Of a stretch of 64,000 nt of DNA, positions 55,558-63,592 are shown one piece after another. The translations under genes were made by a program, and so were the position numbers. Position 1 is the first letter of the stretch. Every line of letters starts with the position of its first letter. The notes beneath the pieces are model-generated. The model saw only the letters and a program-made list of their open reading frames with translations, made no database searches and was not told the DNA's origin. This stretch comes from an uncultured Paracoccaceae bacterium. Its GTDB lineage: Bacteria; Pseudomonadota; Alphaproteobacteria; Rhodobacterales; Rhodobacteraceae. The stretch spans positions 25,220-89,219 of the forward strand of contig CAJJAR010000008.1 in NCBI GenBank assembly GCA_905182105.1, in the 5' to 3' direction.

Positions 55558-56283
55558 ATGCGTCTTGCCTTGTTGATGACAAACACAGACGAAAGCACCT
55601 TTGCACAGCGCCACCCAAAGGACGGCGAGAAGTTTGCAAAGCTCATCAAATCCGTTCGTCCCTCATGGCAGGTCACTTCATACGCGGTGAAAGACGGTGT
55701 GTTCCCACAAGACATCAAAGCATACGACGGTGTTATGATTTCAGGCAGCCCAGCATCCGTGCATGACACAAACCCGTGGATCGCGACATTGTTCGATCTA
55801 ATAAGACACATTTATGCGCAAGGCATCCCAATGTTTGGGGCGTGCTTTGGGCATCAAGCAATCGCTATGGCACTAGGGGGCAAGGTTGGGCCCAATCCAA
55901 ACGGTTGGGTATTTGGATTAACCCACTCTGAGATCCTACATAAAACGACATGGATGCAAGGCATGCCAAAAACTCTAAAGCAATACGGGGCACATATTGA
56001 ACAAGTAACGATCCTGCCAGAAAACGCGGTTATGTTGTCCGCAAATGAAGCATGTTTAAATACTGGATTCCACATCGCGGGCACCGTCTATACAACACAA
56101 AACCATCCAGAGATGACGCCGGAGTTTATGGCAGCTTTAGTCGCAGAATACGCGAAAAAGCTCCCCACAGACGTTGCCAAAGCGGCCCAATCGTCACTCA
56201 CCGAGGGTGCTGACACAGAGGCCTACGCCGAGTCCATCGCACGTTTTTTTCAGAGCGCTAAGATCCCTTTAAGCCATGTGTAA
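55558..56283 (+). CDS. Class I glutamine amidotransferase (gamma-glutamyl hydrolase type)
   Basis: 241 residues of the GATase1 fold with a complete triad: nucleophile Cys in GACFGHQAIAMALGG (near residue 99) and His-x-Glu in QNHPEMTPEF. No synthetase domain is attached, so it probably hydrolyses or transfers a gamma-glutamyl group on its own, as PuuD- and AtdA2-type proteins do in amine breakdown. AAAGGAAG lies 7 bases before the ATG. Its 3' end overlaps the hpaI gene on the other strand by 15 bases. Divergent from P450 and the GS-like ligase across a probable shared operator. Substrate inferred. Confidence 0.85.
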   Translation: MRLALLMTNTDESTFAQRHPKDGEKFAKLIKSVRPSWQVTSYAVKDGVFPQDIKAYDGVMISGSPASVHDTNPWIATLFDLIRHIYAQGIPMFGACFGHQAIAMALGGKVGPNPNGWVFGLTHSEILHKTTWMQGMPKTLKQYGAHIEQVTILPENAVMLSANEACLNTGFHIAGTVYTTQNHPEMTPEFMAALVAEYAKKLPTDVAKAAQSSLTEGADTEAYAESIARFFQSAKIPLSHV

Positions 56284-57051
56284 ACGTTGGGCTGCGTCCT
56301 TAGCTGCCGCGCGTATTGTGCGTGCGAACAAGGTCACGTCGATCTCTGTCGCTATGAACGTGGCACCAATATCGCGGCACTTTTCTTGCAGTTCTTGATC
56401 CAGGGTCAAAATACCCGCAGCTTTGCCTGACTTCACAATCTTGGTGATTGCACCAACCACTGCATCCTTAACCTCAGCAGCGCCTGCTTGTCCAATAAAG
56501 CCCATATCTGCTGCCAGATCAGATGGGCCAATGAACACACCATCGATCCCGTCCACAGCCAAAATATCGTCTAGAGCGTCCATGCCTTTTTGGTTTTCAA
56601 CTTGTGCCAACAGGCAAATCTCATCCCGCGCTGTTGTCAGGTAATCCCCGATAGCGGCAAAGTCCGATGCACGCGCCAAGGCCGATCCGACACCACGCAC
56701 GCCGTGCGGCGGATATGTCACCGCGTCGACCAGCGAGCGTGCCTGCTCTGCACTTTCGACCATTGGGATCAGCAGACTTTGTGCACCCGCATCAAGAAGT
56801 TGTTTGATCACCCAAGTTTCCCCAATCGGGGGGCGTACAACCGCATGGCTGTCACGCGCTGCGATCACTTGAAGCTGTGCCACGATCGAGCGCAAATCGT
56901 TTGGCGCATGCTCTGCATCAACGAGCAACCAATCAAAACCTGCCCCTGCGCTGATCTCAGCGACATACGCATCCGCAAGCCCCAGCCAACAGCCCAGCTG
57001 AAGGATATTGTTTTTTAGTGCGTGTTTGAACGGGTTGTGTGGAGCTGGCAT
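56269..57051 (-). CDS. hpaI: 4-hydroxy-2-oxoheptane-1,7-dioate aldolase
   Basis: Last step of the homoprotocatechuate pathway: splits 4-hydroxy-2-oxoheptane-1,7-dioate into pyruvate and succinate semialdehyde. 260 residues of the class II HpcH/HpaI aldolase family: LQLGCWLGLADAYVAEISAGAGFDWLLVDAEHAPND, PMVESAEQARSLV, PPHGVRGVGSALARAS and FIGPSDLAADMG. I start at ATG 57051 with AAGGACG 8 bases upstream; the open frame runs on to 57192 into hpaH. Next to hpaH and hpaG, so the call is firm for this pathway. Confidence 0.93.
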   Translation of the reverse strand: MPAPHNPFKHALKNNILQLGCWLGLADAYVAEISAGAGFDWLLVDAEHAPNDLRSIVAQLQVIAARDSHAVVRPPIGETWVIKQLLDAGAQSLLIPMVESAEQARSLVDAVTYPPHGVRGVGSALARASDFAAIGDYLTTARDEICLLAQVENQKGMDALDDILAVDGIDGVFIGPSDLAADMGFIGQAGAAEVKDAVVGAITKIVKSGKAAGILTLDQELQEKCRDIGATFIATEIDVTLFARTIRAAAKDAAQRLHMA

Positions 57052-57061
57052 GAAAACGTCC

Positions 57062-57862
57062 TTATGCGAAAGAAATGTCGACACGGCCAAAGTCGCCAAA
57101 GTCGGCCGTGATTTCTGAACCCTGCGGGCATTCAACAGGGCGGATAAAGCTGCCCGATAAAATGACATGTCCGGGTTCGATGCTTTGGCCATATTGTGCC
57201 ATGCGGCGGGCCAACCAGACTACGCTTTCGACAGGATCATTCAACACACCTGCCCCCAGACCGGTTTCTTCAACCTCGCCATTTCGTGACGTGATCGCCC
57301 CGACCCAACGCAAATCAAACGCATCCACAGCATGCCGTTGTTCACCAAGCACGATGCCGGCATTGGCAGCATTATCGCTGATCGTGTCGAACACCTTGCG
57401 GGTTTTACCCGTCTCCGGGTCAACACGGATAATCCGCGTGTCGAGGATTTCGATGGATGGCACCACATAATCAGTGGCGGCCAACACATCTTCGTGGGTC
57501 ACGTCAGCGCCACCCAATGGGGCCTTGAGCACAAATGCAATTTCGGCTTCGATCCGTGGCTGAATGAACCGACCCTCAGGAACGGTTGCACCCGTTTCGA
57601 ACACCATATTATCAAACAAAATCCCGCTGTCGGGGATATCAATATTCAATGCGTATTGCATGGCTTTTGATGTCAGGCCGATCTTCCACCCAACAACGCT
57701 GCGCCCTTGCGCCAGTTTCGCGCGATAAATTGCGTTCTGGATCGCATAGGCATCGTCCATTCCCATGTTCGGATGATCACGCGTTAACAAGCCAATCTGT
57801 TCGCCTGTTCGCTCTGCCTCTAGCAAAGCCGCCGCAACGGTTGTGTAATGGTCTGGCGTCAT
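57062..57862 (-). CDS. hpaH: 2-oxo-hept-4-ene-1,7-dioate hydratase
   Basis: Adds water to 2-oxohept-4-ene-1,7-dioate (hydratase of the 4-oxalocrotonate/HpaH group). 266 residues: DDAYAIQNAIY, VGWKIGLTSKAMQ, IEAEIAFVLKAPLGG (metal Glu pair) and SRNGEVEETGLGAGVLNDPVESVVWLARRMAQYGQ. The ATG overlaps the hpaG stop (ATGA). Both flanking genes belong to the same pathway. Secure. Confidence 0.94.
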   Translation of the reverse strand: MTPDHYTTVAAALLEAERTGEQIGLLTRDHPNMGMDDAYAIQNAIYRAKLAQGRSVVGWKIGLTSKAMQYALNIDIPDSGILFDNMVFETGATVPEGRFIQPRIEAEIAFVLKAPLGGADVTHEDVLAATDYVVPSIEILDTRIIRVDPETGKTRKVFDTISDNAANAGIVLGEQRHAVDAFDLRWVGAITSRNGEVEETGLGAGVLNDPVESVVWLARRMAQYGQSIEPGHVILSGSFIRPVECPQGSEITADFGDFGRVDISFA

Positions 57863-58713
57863 AGGGTTTCGTCCGCGACAGTGTTGCGCAGTGTCCCGAT
57901 GCCATTCACTTCGACCTCAACTACATCACCGGGCTTTAGATATTGTGGTGGGTCAAGGCGCGCGCCCGAACCAGTTGGCGTGCCTGTCACAATAATATCA
58001 CCCGGCTGAAGTGTCATAAAGGTTGAGATATATTCGATCTCACGGCGGATCGGATGCATCATGCGCGAGAGCACATCATCTTGGCGCACTTCGCCGTTCA
58101 CGCGGGTGATAATACGGGCATCGTCAAGCTGCTTGGCATCTTTAAACGGTACAAGCCATGGACCAATTGAACCCGAGTTATCCCAATTTTTGCCTTGAGT
58201 GACGTTAAATTTAGCATGGCGCACCCAATCGCGAATGGTTCCCTCATTGCAAAGTGTGATCGCAGAAATATGATCGTAAGCGTCAGCTTGCGTGATACGG
58301 CGACCAGCCTTACCAATCACAATCGCAACTTCACCTTCATAGTCCAAGGTTTCGTTTTCAGGCGGGCGAACCAATGGGCGGTTATGGCCAGTGAACCCAC
58401 TGGCAAAACGTGGAAATAAGGACATATATTTGGGTTGGTCTGACCCGTCTTTATATTCCGCATTGCGGTCAGGAAAATTTACACCAACGCACAAGATACG
58501 ACGCGCGTTTGGTAATACCATTTCGAATTCAAAATCTGTATGAACGGCAGTCTTTCCCCCGGCGGCGGCTTCAAGTGCATCCAAACCACCTGCCTGCACA
58601 ACATCAAAAAGCGTTGGCCATTGTGGGAATTCATCGTTCAATGGGATCATCCCATCATCACTAACCGCTCCGTAGAAGGTGTCACCAGCCGTGGAATAAG
58701 TTGCGTAATTCAT
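57859..58713 (-). CDS. hpaG: Fumarylacetoacetate-hydrolase-family decarboxylase/isomerase (HpaG-like)
   Basis: 284 residues with a single FAH catalytic domain: RRILCVGVNFPDRNAEY, the metal Glu-x-Glu in DYEGEVAIVIGKAGRRI, and GDIIVTGTPTGSGARLDPPQYLKPGDVVEVEVNGIGTLRN. It should decarboxylate the 5-oxopent-3-ene-1,2,5-tricarboxylate intermediate. E. coli HpaG is a fused two-domain enzyme that also isomerises; here only one domain is present, so isomerisation may fall to HpaF or occur spontaneously. Start at 58713 overlaps the decarboxylase stop by four bases. Confidence 0.88.
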   Translation of the reverse strand: MNYATYSTAGDTFYGAVSDDGMIPLNDEFPQWPTLFDVVQAGGLDALEAAAGGKTAVHTDFEFEMVLPNARRILCVGVNFPDRNAEYKDGSDQPKYMSLFPRFASGFTGHNRPLVRPPENETLDYEGEVAIVIGKAGRRITQADAYDHISAITLCNEGTIRDWVRHAKFNVTQGKNWDNSGSIGPWLVPFKDAKQLDDARIITRVNGEVRQDDVLSRMMHPIRREIEYISTFMTLQPGDIIVTGTPTGSGARLDPPQYLKPGDVVEVEVNGIGTLRNTVADETL

Positions 58714-60107
58714 TTTGTTTTTTCCCATATTTCTTGAATGACGCTATGCGCCATCATCACGTCATCGCGTGTTGTGTCAAATTGTCCGACCTGAAATCTG
58801 ATGATCTTTTGGTCCCTGAAACTGCCCTGTGTTAAATAAATGCGTCCATCATCATTCAACGCATCCACCAACCGCTGTTGATCCACATCATCACCGGGGC
58901 AACGGAAGGAAAACAGGCTAAGAATGGGTTCGGTTACGATTTCAAATCCATCAATTTTCCGGATTTCATCGCAAACTTCTTGCGCCCATGCGATGTGATT
59001 TCGGATACGCGTGCGAAGTCCCTCTAGACCATAGGACCGGATTAGGAACCAAATTTTCAGCGCTCTAAACCGACGCCCCAGTGGGATCGTCCACTCAGAG
59101 TAATTGGTGACACTTTCACCAGTTGTCTTGAGATATTCAGGCTCAATCTTAAGGGTGTTGAGCTGGGGTTGCGCATTACGCAGGAACTGAACCGAGCAAT
59201 CAAACTGCGCCCCAAGCCATTTATGCGGATTGAAAACGATGCTGTCGAAGCCGTCCACATCAGCCCAAAAATCACGGTGCAACTCTGGGCAAATCATTGC
59301 AGAACCCGCCCAAGCGGCATCAAGATGTGTGTACAAATCTTCATCCTTAGCGACCTGCACAATTGGCCCGAGCGTATCGCAGGCACCAATACCTGTCCCG
59401 CCCGTGATCGCGATGATGCCAGCAGGTGAATGCCCCGCCTCGCGGTCTGCTGAGATAGCCGCGCGCAATGCGTCAACATCCATGCCAAAGCGGTCACCCG
59501 TTGTCGCAATCTTAACCAGGTTGGCTTGGCCTATACCTGCTACCCAACAGGCGCGATCGATTGAGGAATGCACCTGATCGGAGCAATAGATCCGCATGTG
59601 ACCTTTATTTGCCAAACCATCACGGTTGCCTGTGTATCCTGTCGCGCGTTCCCGCATTGTCAGAACGGCAGAAAGCGTCGCTGATGACGCGCTGTCTTGG
59701 ATGACCCCTACATAACCATCAGCCAGCCCCAAGGCTTGCCGCAGCCAATCAACCATGACGGTTTCGACTTCAGTCGCTGCGGGTGACGTTTGCCACAGCA
59801 TACATTGCGCGGCAATTGTGCTAACTAACATTTCCGCCAGCATTGAGGGCGGAGCAGCATTGGCTGGGAAGTAGGCAAAAAACCTTGGGTGTTGCCAATG
59901 GGTAATCCCGGGCATCACGATTGCCTCAAAATCCCCCATGATTGTTTCCATGGCTTCCGCCCCATCAGGTGGGGACTGAGGCAATTGCGCAGCCGTCTCA
60001 CCAAATGCTGTTTGTGCACGCACAGGACGGTCGCGCAGCGTTTTGTGATAGTCCGCACTCCACTGAGAAATGTGTTTACCCCAGTGTTCAAATTCGTCCC
60101 AATTCAT
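58710..60107 (-). CDS. PLP-dependent aromatic-L-amino-acid decarboxylase
   Basis: 465 residues, group II (AADC/tyrosine decarboxylase-like) fold-type I enzyme. PLP-contact motifs HLDAAWAGSA, and the Schiff-base Lys in FNPHKWLG (near 290), are intact; the N-terminal GITHWQHPRFFAYFP and SPAATEVETVMVDWLRQ are typical. It converts an aromatic amino acid (Tyr, Dopa, Phe or Trp) to its amine. Sitting in one direction between hpaG and hpaD, it suggests an amine (tyramine or dopamine) is a feedstock or product of the pathway. This is not part of known hpa operons. Confidence 0.9.
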   Translation of the reverse strand: MNWDEFEHWGKHISQWSADYHKTLRDRPVRAQTAFGETAAQLPQSPPDGAEAMETIMGDFEAIVMPGITHWQHPRFFAYFPANAAPPSMLAEMLVSTIAAQCMLWQTSPAATEVETVMVDWLRQALGLADGYVGVIQDSASSATLSAVLTMRERATGYTGNRDGLANKGHMRIYCSDQVHSSIDRACWVAGIGQANLVKIATTGDRFGMDVDALRAAISADREAGHSPAGIIAITGGTGIGACDTLGPIVQVAKDEDLYTHLDAAWAGSAMICPELHRDFWADVDGFDSIVFNPHKWLGAQFDCSVQFLRNAQPQLNTLKIEPEYLKTTGESVTNYSEWTIPLGRRFRALKIWFLIRSYGLEGLRTRIRNHIAWAQEVCDEIRKIDGFEIVTEPILSLFSFRCPGDDVDQQRLVDALNDDGRIYLTQGSFRDQKIIRFQVGQFDTTRDDVMMAHSVIQEIWEKTK

Positions 60108-60165
60108 GCCTTAGTCCTTTTGCAGCGATGCCAGCCTAACCAGTTTTTTGATGCCATAGCGATCA

Positions 60166-61149
60166 TTACGGCGCAATAATCGGGCTGGCCTTAATGGTTG
60201 AATCCTTTGTATCGATTCCAGCAAACTTAGACCCATGTTTGAACCAACTTTCAGGTGCCGCAGCACCCCAAAGTGTTTGGCGTTGTGGGTCTTGCAGATC
60301 CCATTTGATCGGTTCCAAATCTGGATCAACTGTTTGGTAATCCGAACAATAAATTTCAATTCGATGCCCATCAGGGTCAAGGATATACAAGAAGAATGCG
60401 TTGGAAATACCGTGGCGACCTGGGCCGCGTTCGATGTTATCGACGTAACCCGTTGTTGCCATCAGATCGAGCAGATCAATGATGTTCAGCGGCGTTGGCA
60501 CCCAAAACGCAACGTGATGCATGCGTGGCCCCGTACCATTGGTAAACGCCATGTCATGCACGCCACCCTTGCGATGCATCCAAGCGGCCCATAGTTTCTT
60601 GCTCTCATCATCCTCAGTGTACTCTGTCACGCGGAAACCAAAATCACTATAAAAGTCGACCGATGCATCAACGTCATGGCTGAAGCAATTAAAGTGATCG
60701 ATGCGCAGCGGTTTAACCCCGCGGTAAAGAGCGTATTTTTGGTGGATCGGGGAAAGACGATCCATCTTGTGATAAAACTCCAACGGGATGCCCATGTTGT
60801 CTGACGTCAACAATGTGCGCCCCTGATATGGACGATCAACCCAAGATGTTGGGCGACCTTTCCCCTTGAAATATGCCTCAGCCTTATCCAAATCTGCGTC
60901 ATCGAAGGTCTTGAAACCCATGACCTCAACCGTGCCCGGTTGATCCGATTTTTGCAAAATTATGCAATGGTGCCCGCGTTCTTCCATCGCCCGCAAATAG
61001 ATGTGACTGTCGGAATCGTCTGTCACCTGAAGACCAACAATCTCCGTATAAAACCTTTTAGACGCGGCTAAATCTTTAACGTTCAAACACACATGGCTGA
61101 GGCGAATTGTGTTGAAGTCGGGGTATAGGTTTGGCGCTGGTACGGGCAT
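60166..61149 (-). CDS. hpaD: Homoprotocatechuate 2,3-dioxygenase
   Basis: Extradiol ring-cleaving dioxygenase opening 3,4-dihydroxyphenylacetate to 5-carboxymethyl-2-hydroxymuconate semialdehyde. 327 residues in the VOC fold, close by memory to the Fe/Mn enzymes of Brevibacterium and Arthrobacter. Metal ligands match: His152 in RIDHFNCF, His211/212 in RMHHVAFWVP and Glu265 in HRIEIYCSDY. The N-terminal domain with LSHVCLNVKDL is the non-catalytic repeat. It overlaps hpaE (TGATG) and is the ring-opening step of the cluster. Confidence 0.95.
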   Translation of the reverse strand: MPVPAPNLYPDFNTIRLSHVCLNVKDLAASKRFYTEIVGLQVTDDSDSHIYLRAMEERGHHCIILQKSDQPGTVEVMGFKTFDDADLDKAEAYFKGKGRPTSWVDRPYQGRTLLTSDNMGIPLEFYHKMDRLSPIHQKYALYRGVKPLRIDHFNCFSHDVDASVDFYSDFGFRVTEYTEDDESKKLWAAWMHRKGGVHDMAFTNGTGPRMHHVAFWVPTPLNIIDLLDLMATTGYVDNIERGPGRHGISNAFFLYILDPDGHRIEIYCSDYQTVDPDLEPIKWDLQDPQRQTLWGAAAPESWFKHGSKFAGIDTKDSTIKASPIIAP

Positions 61150-62660
61150 CAGAGGGCTCCCAGTTGAGTAATTTTATGTTGTCCTGTGGCGAAGCCAATG
61201 TGCTTTTGCTCCATGTAAAACTCAAACGACCAATCGCCGCCATCACGGCCAATGCCGCTGGCTTTGACACCACCAAATGGCGTTGGCAGGTGGCGGACGT
61301 TTTCTGAATTGACCCAGATCATCCCTGCCTCAAGCGCTTCGGTGAATCGCAAAGCCCGAGTGAGGTCGTTGGTCCAGACATAGCCAGTCAGGCCGTAGTC
61401 GGTGTCGTTTGCCATGCCCAACGCTTCTTCTTCAGTCGAGAATGGAATGGAGGTCAGTACAGGGCCGAATATTTCTTCTTGTGCAATGCGCATCTTGTTG
61501 TTGGCATTAGTGAACAGGGTTGGGCGGACGAAATACCCCTCATCCCCAACCTTAATGCCACCTGCAGCGACGGTCGCTCCGTCTTGCTTGGCAATTTCGA
61601 AATAGCTTGTGACTTTGTCATAGTGTTCTTGCGTGACAAGCGGACCAATCTCGGTCGCGGGATCAAGCGGATGACCCACTTTGATGTTATTGACACGTGC
61701 AACCAACTTAGCCTCGAACTCTTCACGAACGGTGTCTTGAATCAGTAGACGTGAAGACGAAGTGCAGCGTTCGCCATTGATTGAATAGATCATAAAAATT
61801 GCGGCATCTAATGCGCGATCCAGATCGGCATCGTCAAACACTATAACTGGATTTTTTCCTCCAAGTTCAAGGTGGTTACGCTTATGCGTGTCCGCGCCCT
61901 GTTTGGTGATCAGACTGCCTGTGCGGGACTCCCCAACAAAGGCAATCGCCTTGATTTTGGGGTGTTCACACAGCGCTTTACCCGCACCTTCACCAAAGCC
62001 GTTCACCGTGTTCAAAACACCTGGTGGTAGGCCCGCTTCTTCGGCAATTTCGACCAACAAGCGTGCCGTCAATGGCGATGCTTCGGCAGGTTTGTGAACC
62101 ACGGTACAACCAGCGGCCAAGGCTGGTGCAATCTTCCATGTGGACAACATGAACGGCGTGTTCCACGGCGTAATGACACCCACAGGGCCGATAGGTTTGC
62201 GCGTCGTAATGTTCATTAATGTTGGCGATTGCAGATGCTGACCATCGCGGGCTTGTACAACTTGGTCTGCAAAATAACGGAAGTTTTCTGCACCGCGCAG
62301 CGCGGCCTTGGACATGAATTTAATCGTCTGACCTGTATCCCAGCATTCGCAAAGCGCGATTTCTTCGGCGCGGGCCTCGATGCCTTCAGCGACGCGGATC
62401 AATATCTTCTTACGCTCAAGTGCAGGCATATCGCGCCACATCGCAAAAGCATCAGACGCCGCATTTGCTGCCGCATCAATATCTTTGACTGAACCATGGG
62501 CAACATCGCAAATCAGTGATTTATCAACAGGTGATGTTGTTTGGAAAACGCCTTCACTCCCGCCAACGTCCTGACCATCGATACGGTTTGGAATGCCCGT
62601 TTCACGAAAGCGTTCAAGATAGCCATTAAGTTTGGTAATGTTGGTGTCGAGCGCAGTCAT
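61149..62660 (-). CDS. hpaE: 5-Carboxymethyl-2-hydroxymuconate semialdehyde dehydrogenase
   Basis: Oxidises the ring-cleavage aldehyde to the dicarboxylate with NAD. 503-residue aldehyde dehydrogenase: PWNTPFMLSTWKIAPALAAGCTVVHKPAE (cofactor region), catalytic Glu in HLELGGKNPVIVFDD, catalytic Cys in NGERCTSSSRLLIQ, and the C-terminal GVKASGIGRDGG. Overlaps with hpaD and hpaF at both ends place it firmly in the homoprotocatechuate operon. By sequence alone it could be a betaine-aldehyde type enzyme, but the context decides. Confidence 0.94.
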   Translation of the reverse strand: MTALDTNITKLNGYLERFRETGIPNRIDGQDVGGSEGVFQTTSPVDKSLICDVAHGSVKDIDAAANAASDAFAMWRDMPALERKKILIRVAEGIEARAEEIALCECWDTGQTIKFMSKAALRGAENFRYFADQVVQARDGQHLQSPTLMNITTRKPIGPVGVITPWNTPFMLSTWKIAPALAAGCTVVHKPAEASPLTARLLVEIAEEAGLPPGVLNTVNGFGEGAGKALCEHPKIKAIAFVGESRTGSLITKQGADTHKRNHLELGGKNPVIVFDDADLDRALDAAIFMIYSINGERCTSSSRLLIQDTVREEFEAKLVARVNNIKVGHPLDPATEIGPLVTQEHYDKVTSYFEIAKQDGATVAAGGIKVGDEGYFVRPTLFTNANNKMRIAQEEIFGPVLTSIPFSTEEEALGMANDTDYGLTGYVWTNDLTRALRFTEALEAGMIWVNSENVRHLPTPFGGVKASGIGRDGGDWSFEFYMEQKHIGFATGQHKITQLGAL

Positions 62661-63046
62661 GCGTGGTCCTCCAGGTGGTCTCGGATGTTACCGAATTTCG
62701 GGGATAAATCAGCGTCGATGTCGCGCATCTCGGCGGATAGAGCAACGGAAAGCGTTTCCATCGTTGGTGCCATAAAATCAGTCAGTACGGCGAAAATCTG
62801 TGTAATTGCATCGCGTTTTACATCATGTGGGCGGCCCTCGCGCAATCGGACAGATAGGTCAACAAACCCATGTTTTGGATTCCCATTAGCAATCGCCACG
62901 TGATCAACCCGCGTGGCTCGCACCCGAATTCCAGCCATTGGAAAGGTATCAATTGTTGCCGCCTTTGCACGGACCGCTTCACACAGCTGTGCCATGTCCA
63001 CAAGAGACTCAAGGTTGGCAGAATATTCGATATGAAAGTGCGGCAC
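62657..63046 (-). CDS. hpaF: 5-Carboxymethyl-2-hydroxymuconate delta-isomerase
   Basis: Tautomerises 5-carboxymethyl-2-hydroxymuconate to the substrate of HpaG. 129 residues of the CHMI trimer family; the N-terminal PHFHIEYS exposes the catalytic Pro after Met removal. Starts with GTG at 63046, preceded by TAAGGAA about 6 bases upstream; the palindrome at 63055 overlaps that ribosome-binding site. It is the first gene of the catabolic operon (hpaF-hpaE-hpaD-decarboxylase-hpaG-hpaH-hpaI). Secure. Confidence 0.94.
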   Translation of the reverse strand: MPHFHIEYSANLESLVDMAQLCEAVRAKAATIDTFPMAGIRVRATRVDHVAIANGNPKHGFVDLSVRLREGRPHDVKRDAITQIFAVLTDFMAPTMETLSVALSAEMRDIDADLSPKFGNIRDHLEDHA

Positions 63047-63054
63047 ATCATTTC

Positions 63055-63068
63055 CTTAACATGTTAAG
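63055..63068. promoter_or_regulatory. Candidate HpaR operator, copy 1 (hpaF/hpaR gap)
   Basis: Perfect 14-bp palindrome CTTAACATGTTAAG between the divergent hpaF and hpaR genes, just upstream of and overlapping the hpaF ribosome-binding site. HpaR of E. coli represses its operon from sites in the equivalent gap. A closely similar site lies at 55516-55529. Confidence 0.7.
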
Positions 63069-63154
63069 TATTGTAAATTTAGATAATTTGAACTTGCATT
63101 GTCAAGCACGACTTGGCAGCAGTGGATAAACCCAACAACCAATTCGAGTAATGC

Positions 63155-63592
63155 ATGTCATCAACGCTACCATCCACATCACGCTCCCTTCCAATTGCGC
63201 TGATCCGAGCACGTGAAGGTGTGATGGCCCCAATCCGCGAAATGCTATCCGAAACAGGCATCACTGAACAACAGTGGCGTGTTTTACGCGTGCTGTCCGA
63301 ACACGGACTGTTAGACACGACAACTCTTGCCGAACGCTCTAGCCTATTGTTTCCGAGCCTTACACGTATTGCTGCCAGCATGCGCGATAAAGGCCTTATT
63401 ACCCAAACACGTGACGAAATTGACAGGCGCCGCCAACTTATCGAAATTACCGCTGCTGGGCAAAAAATCATCGATGACCGCACATCCCAATCGATACAGA
63501 TCGTTGACGATATCAAAACCAAATTGGGCACCGATAATTATGAAACGTTACTCGATCTTCTTGGTCTCTTAGATCTGAATTCAAACGACTAA
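63155..63592 (+). CDS. hpaR: MarR-family repressor of homoprotocatechuate degradation
   Basis: 145 residues, winged-helix MarR fold: PIREMLSETGITEQQWRVLRVLSEHGLLDTTTLAERSSLLFPSLTRIAASMRDKGLI (recognition helix) and the wing TRDEIDRRRQLIEIT. In relatives it represses the hpa genes until 4-hydroxyphenylacetate or homoprotocatechuate binds. Divergent from hpaF with the palindrome between them, so it probably also represses itself. The same box at the P450 gap suggests a wider regulon. It overlaps the following gene at the 3' end by 12 bases on the opposite strand. Confidence 0.93.
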   Translation: MSSTLPSTSRSLPIALIRAREGVMAPIREMLSETGITEQQWRVLRVLSEHGLLDTTTLAERSSLLFPSLTRIAASMRDKGLITQTRDEIDRRRQLIEITAAGQKIIDDRTSQSIQIVDDIKTKLGTDNYETLLDLLGLLDLNSND

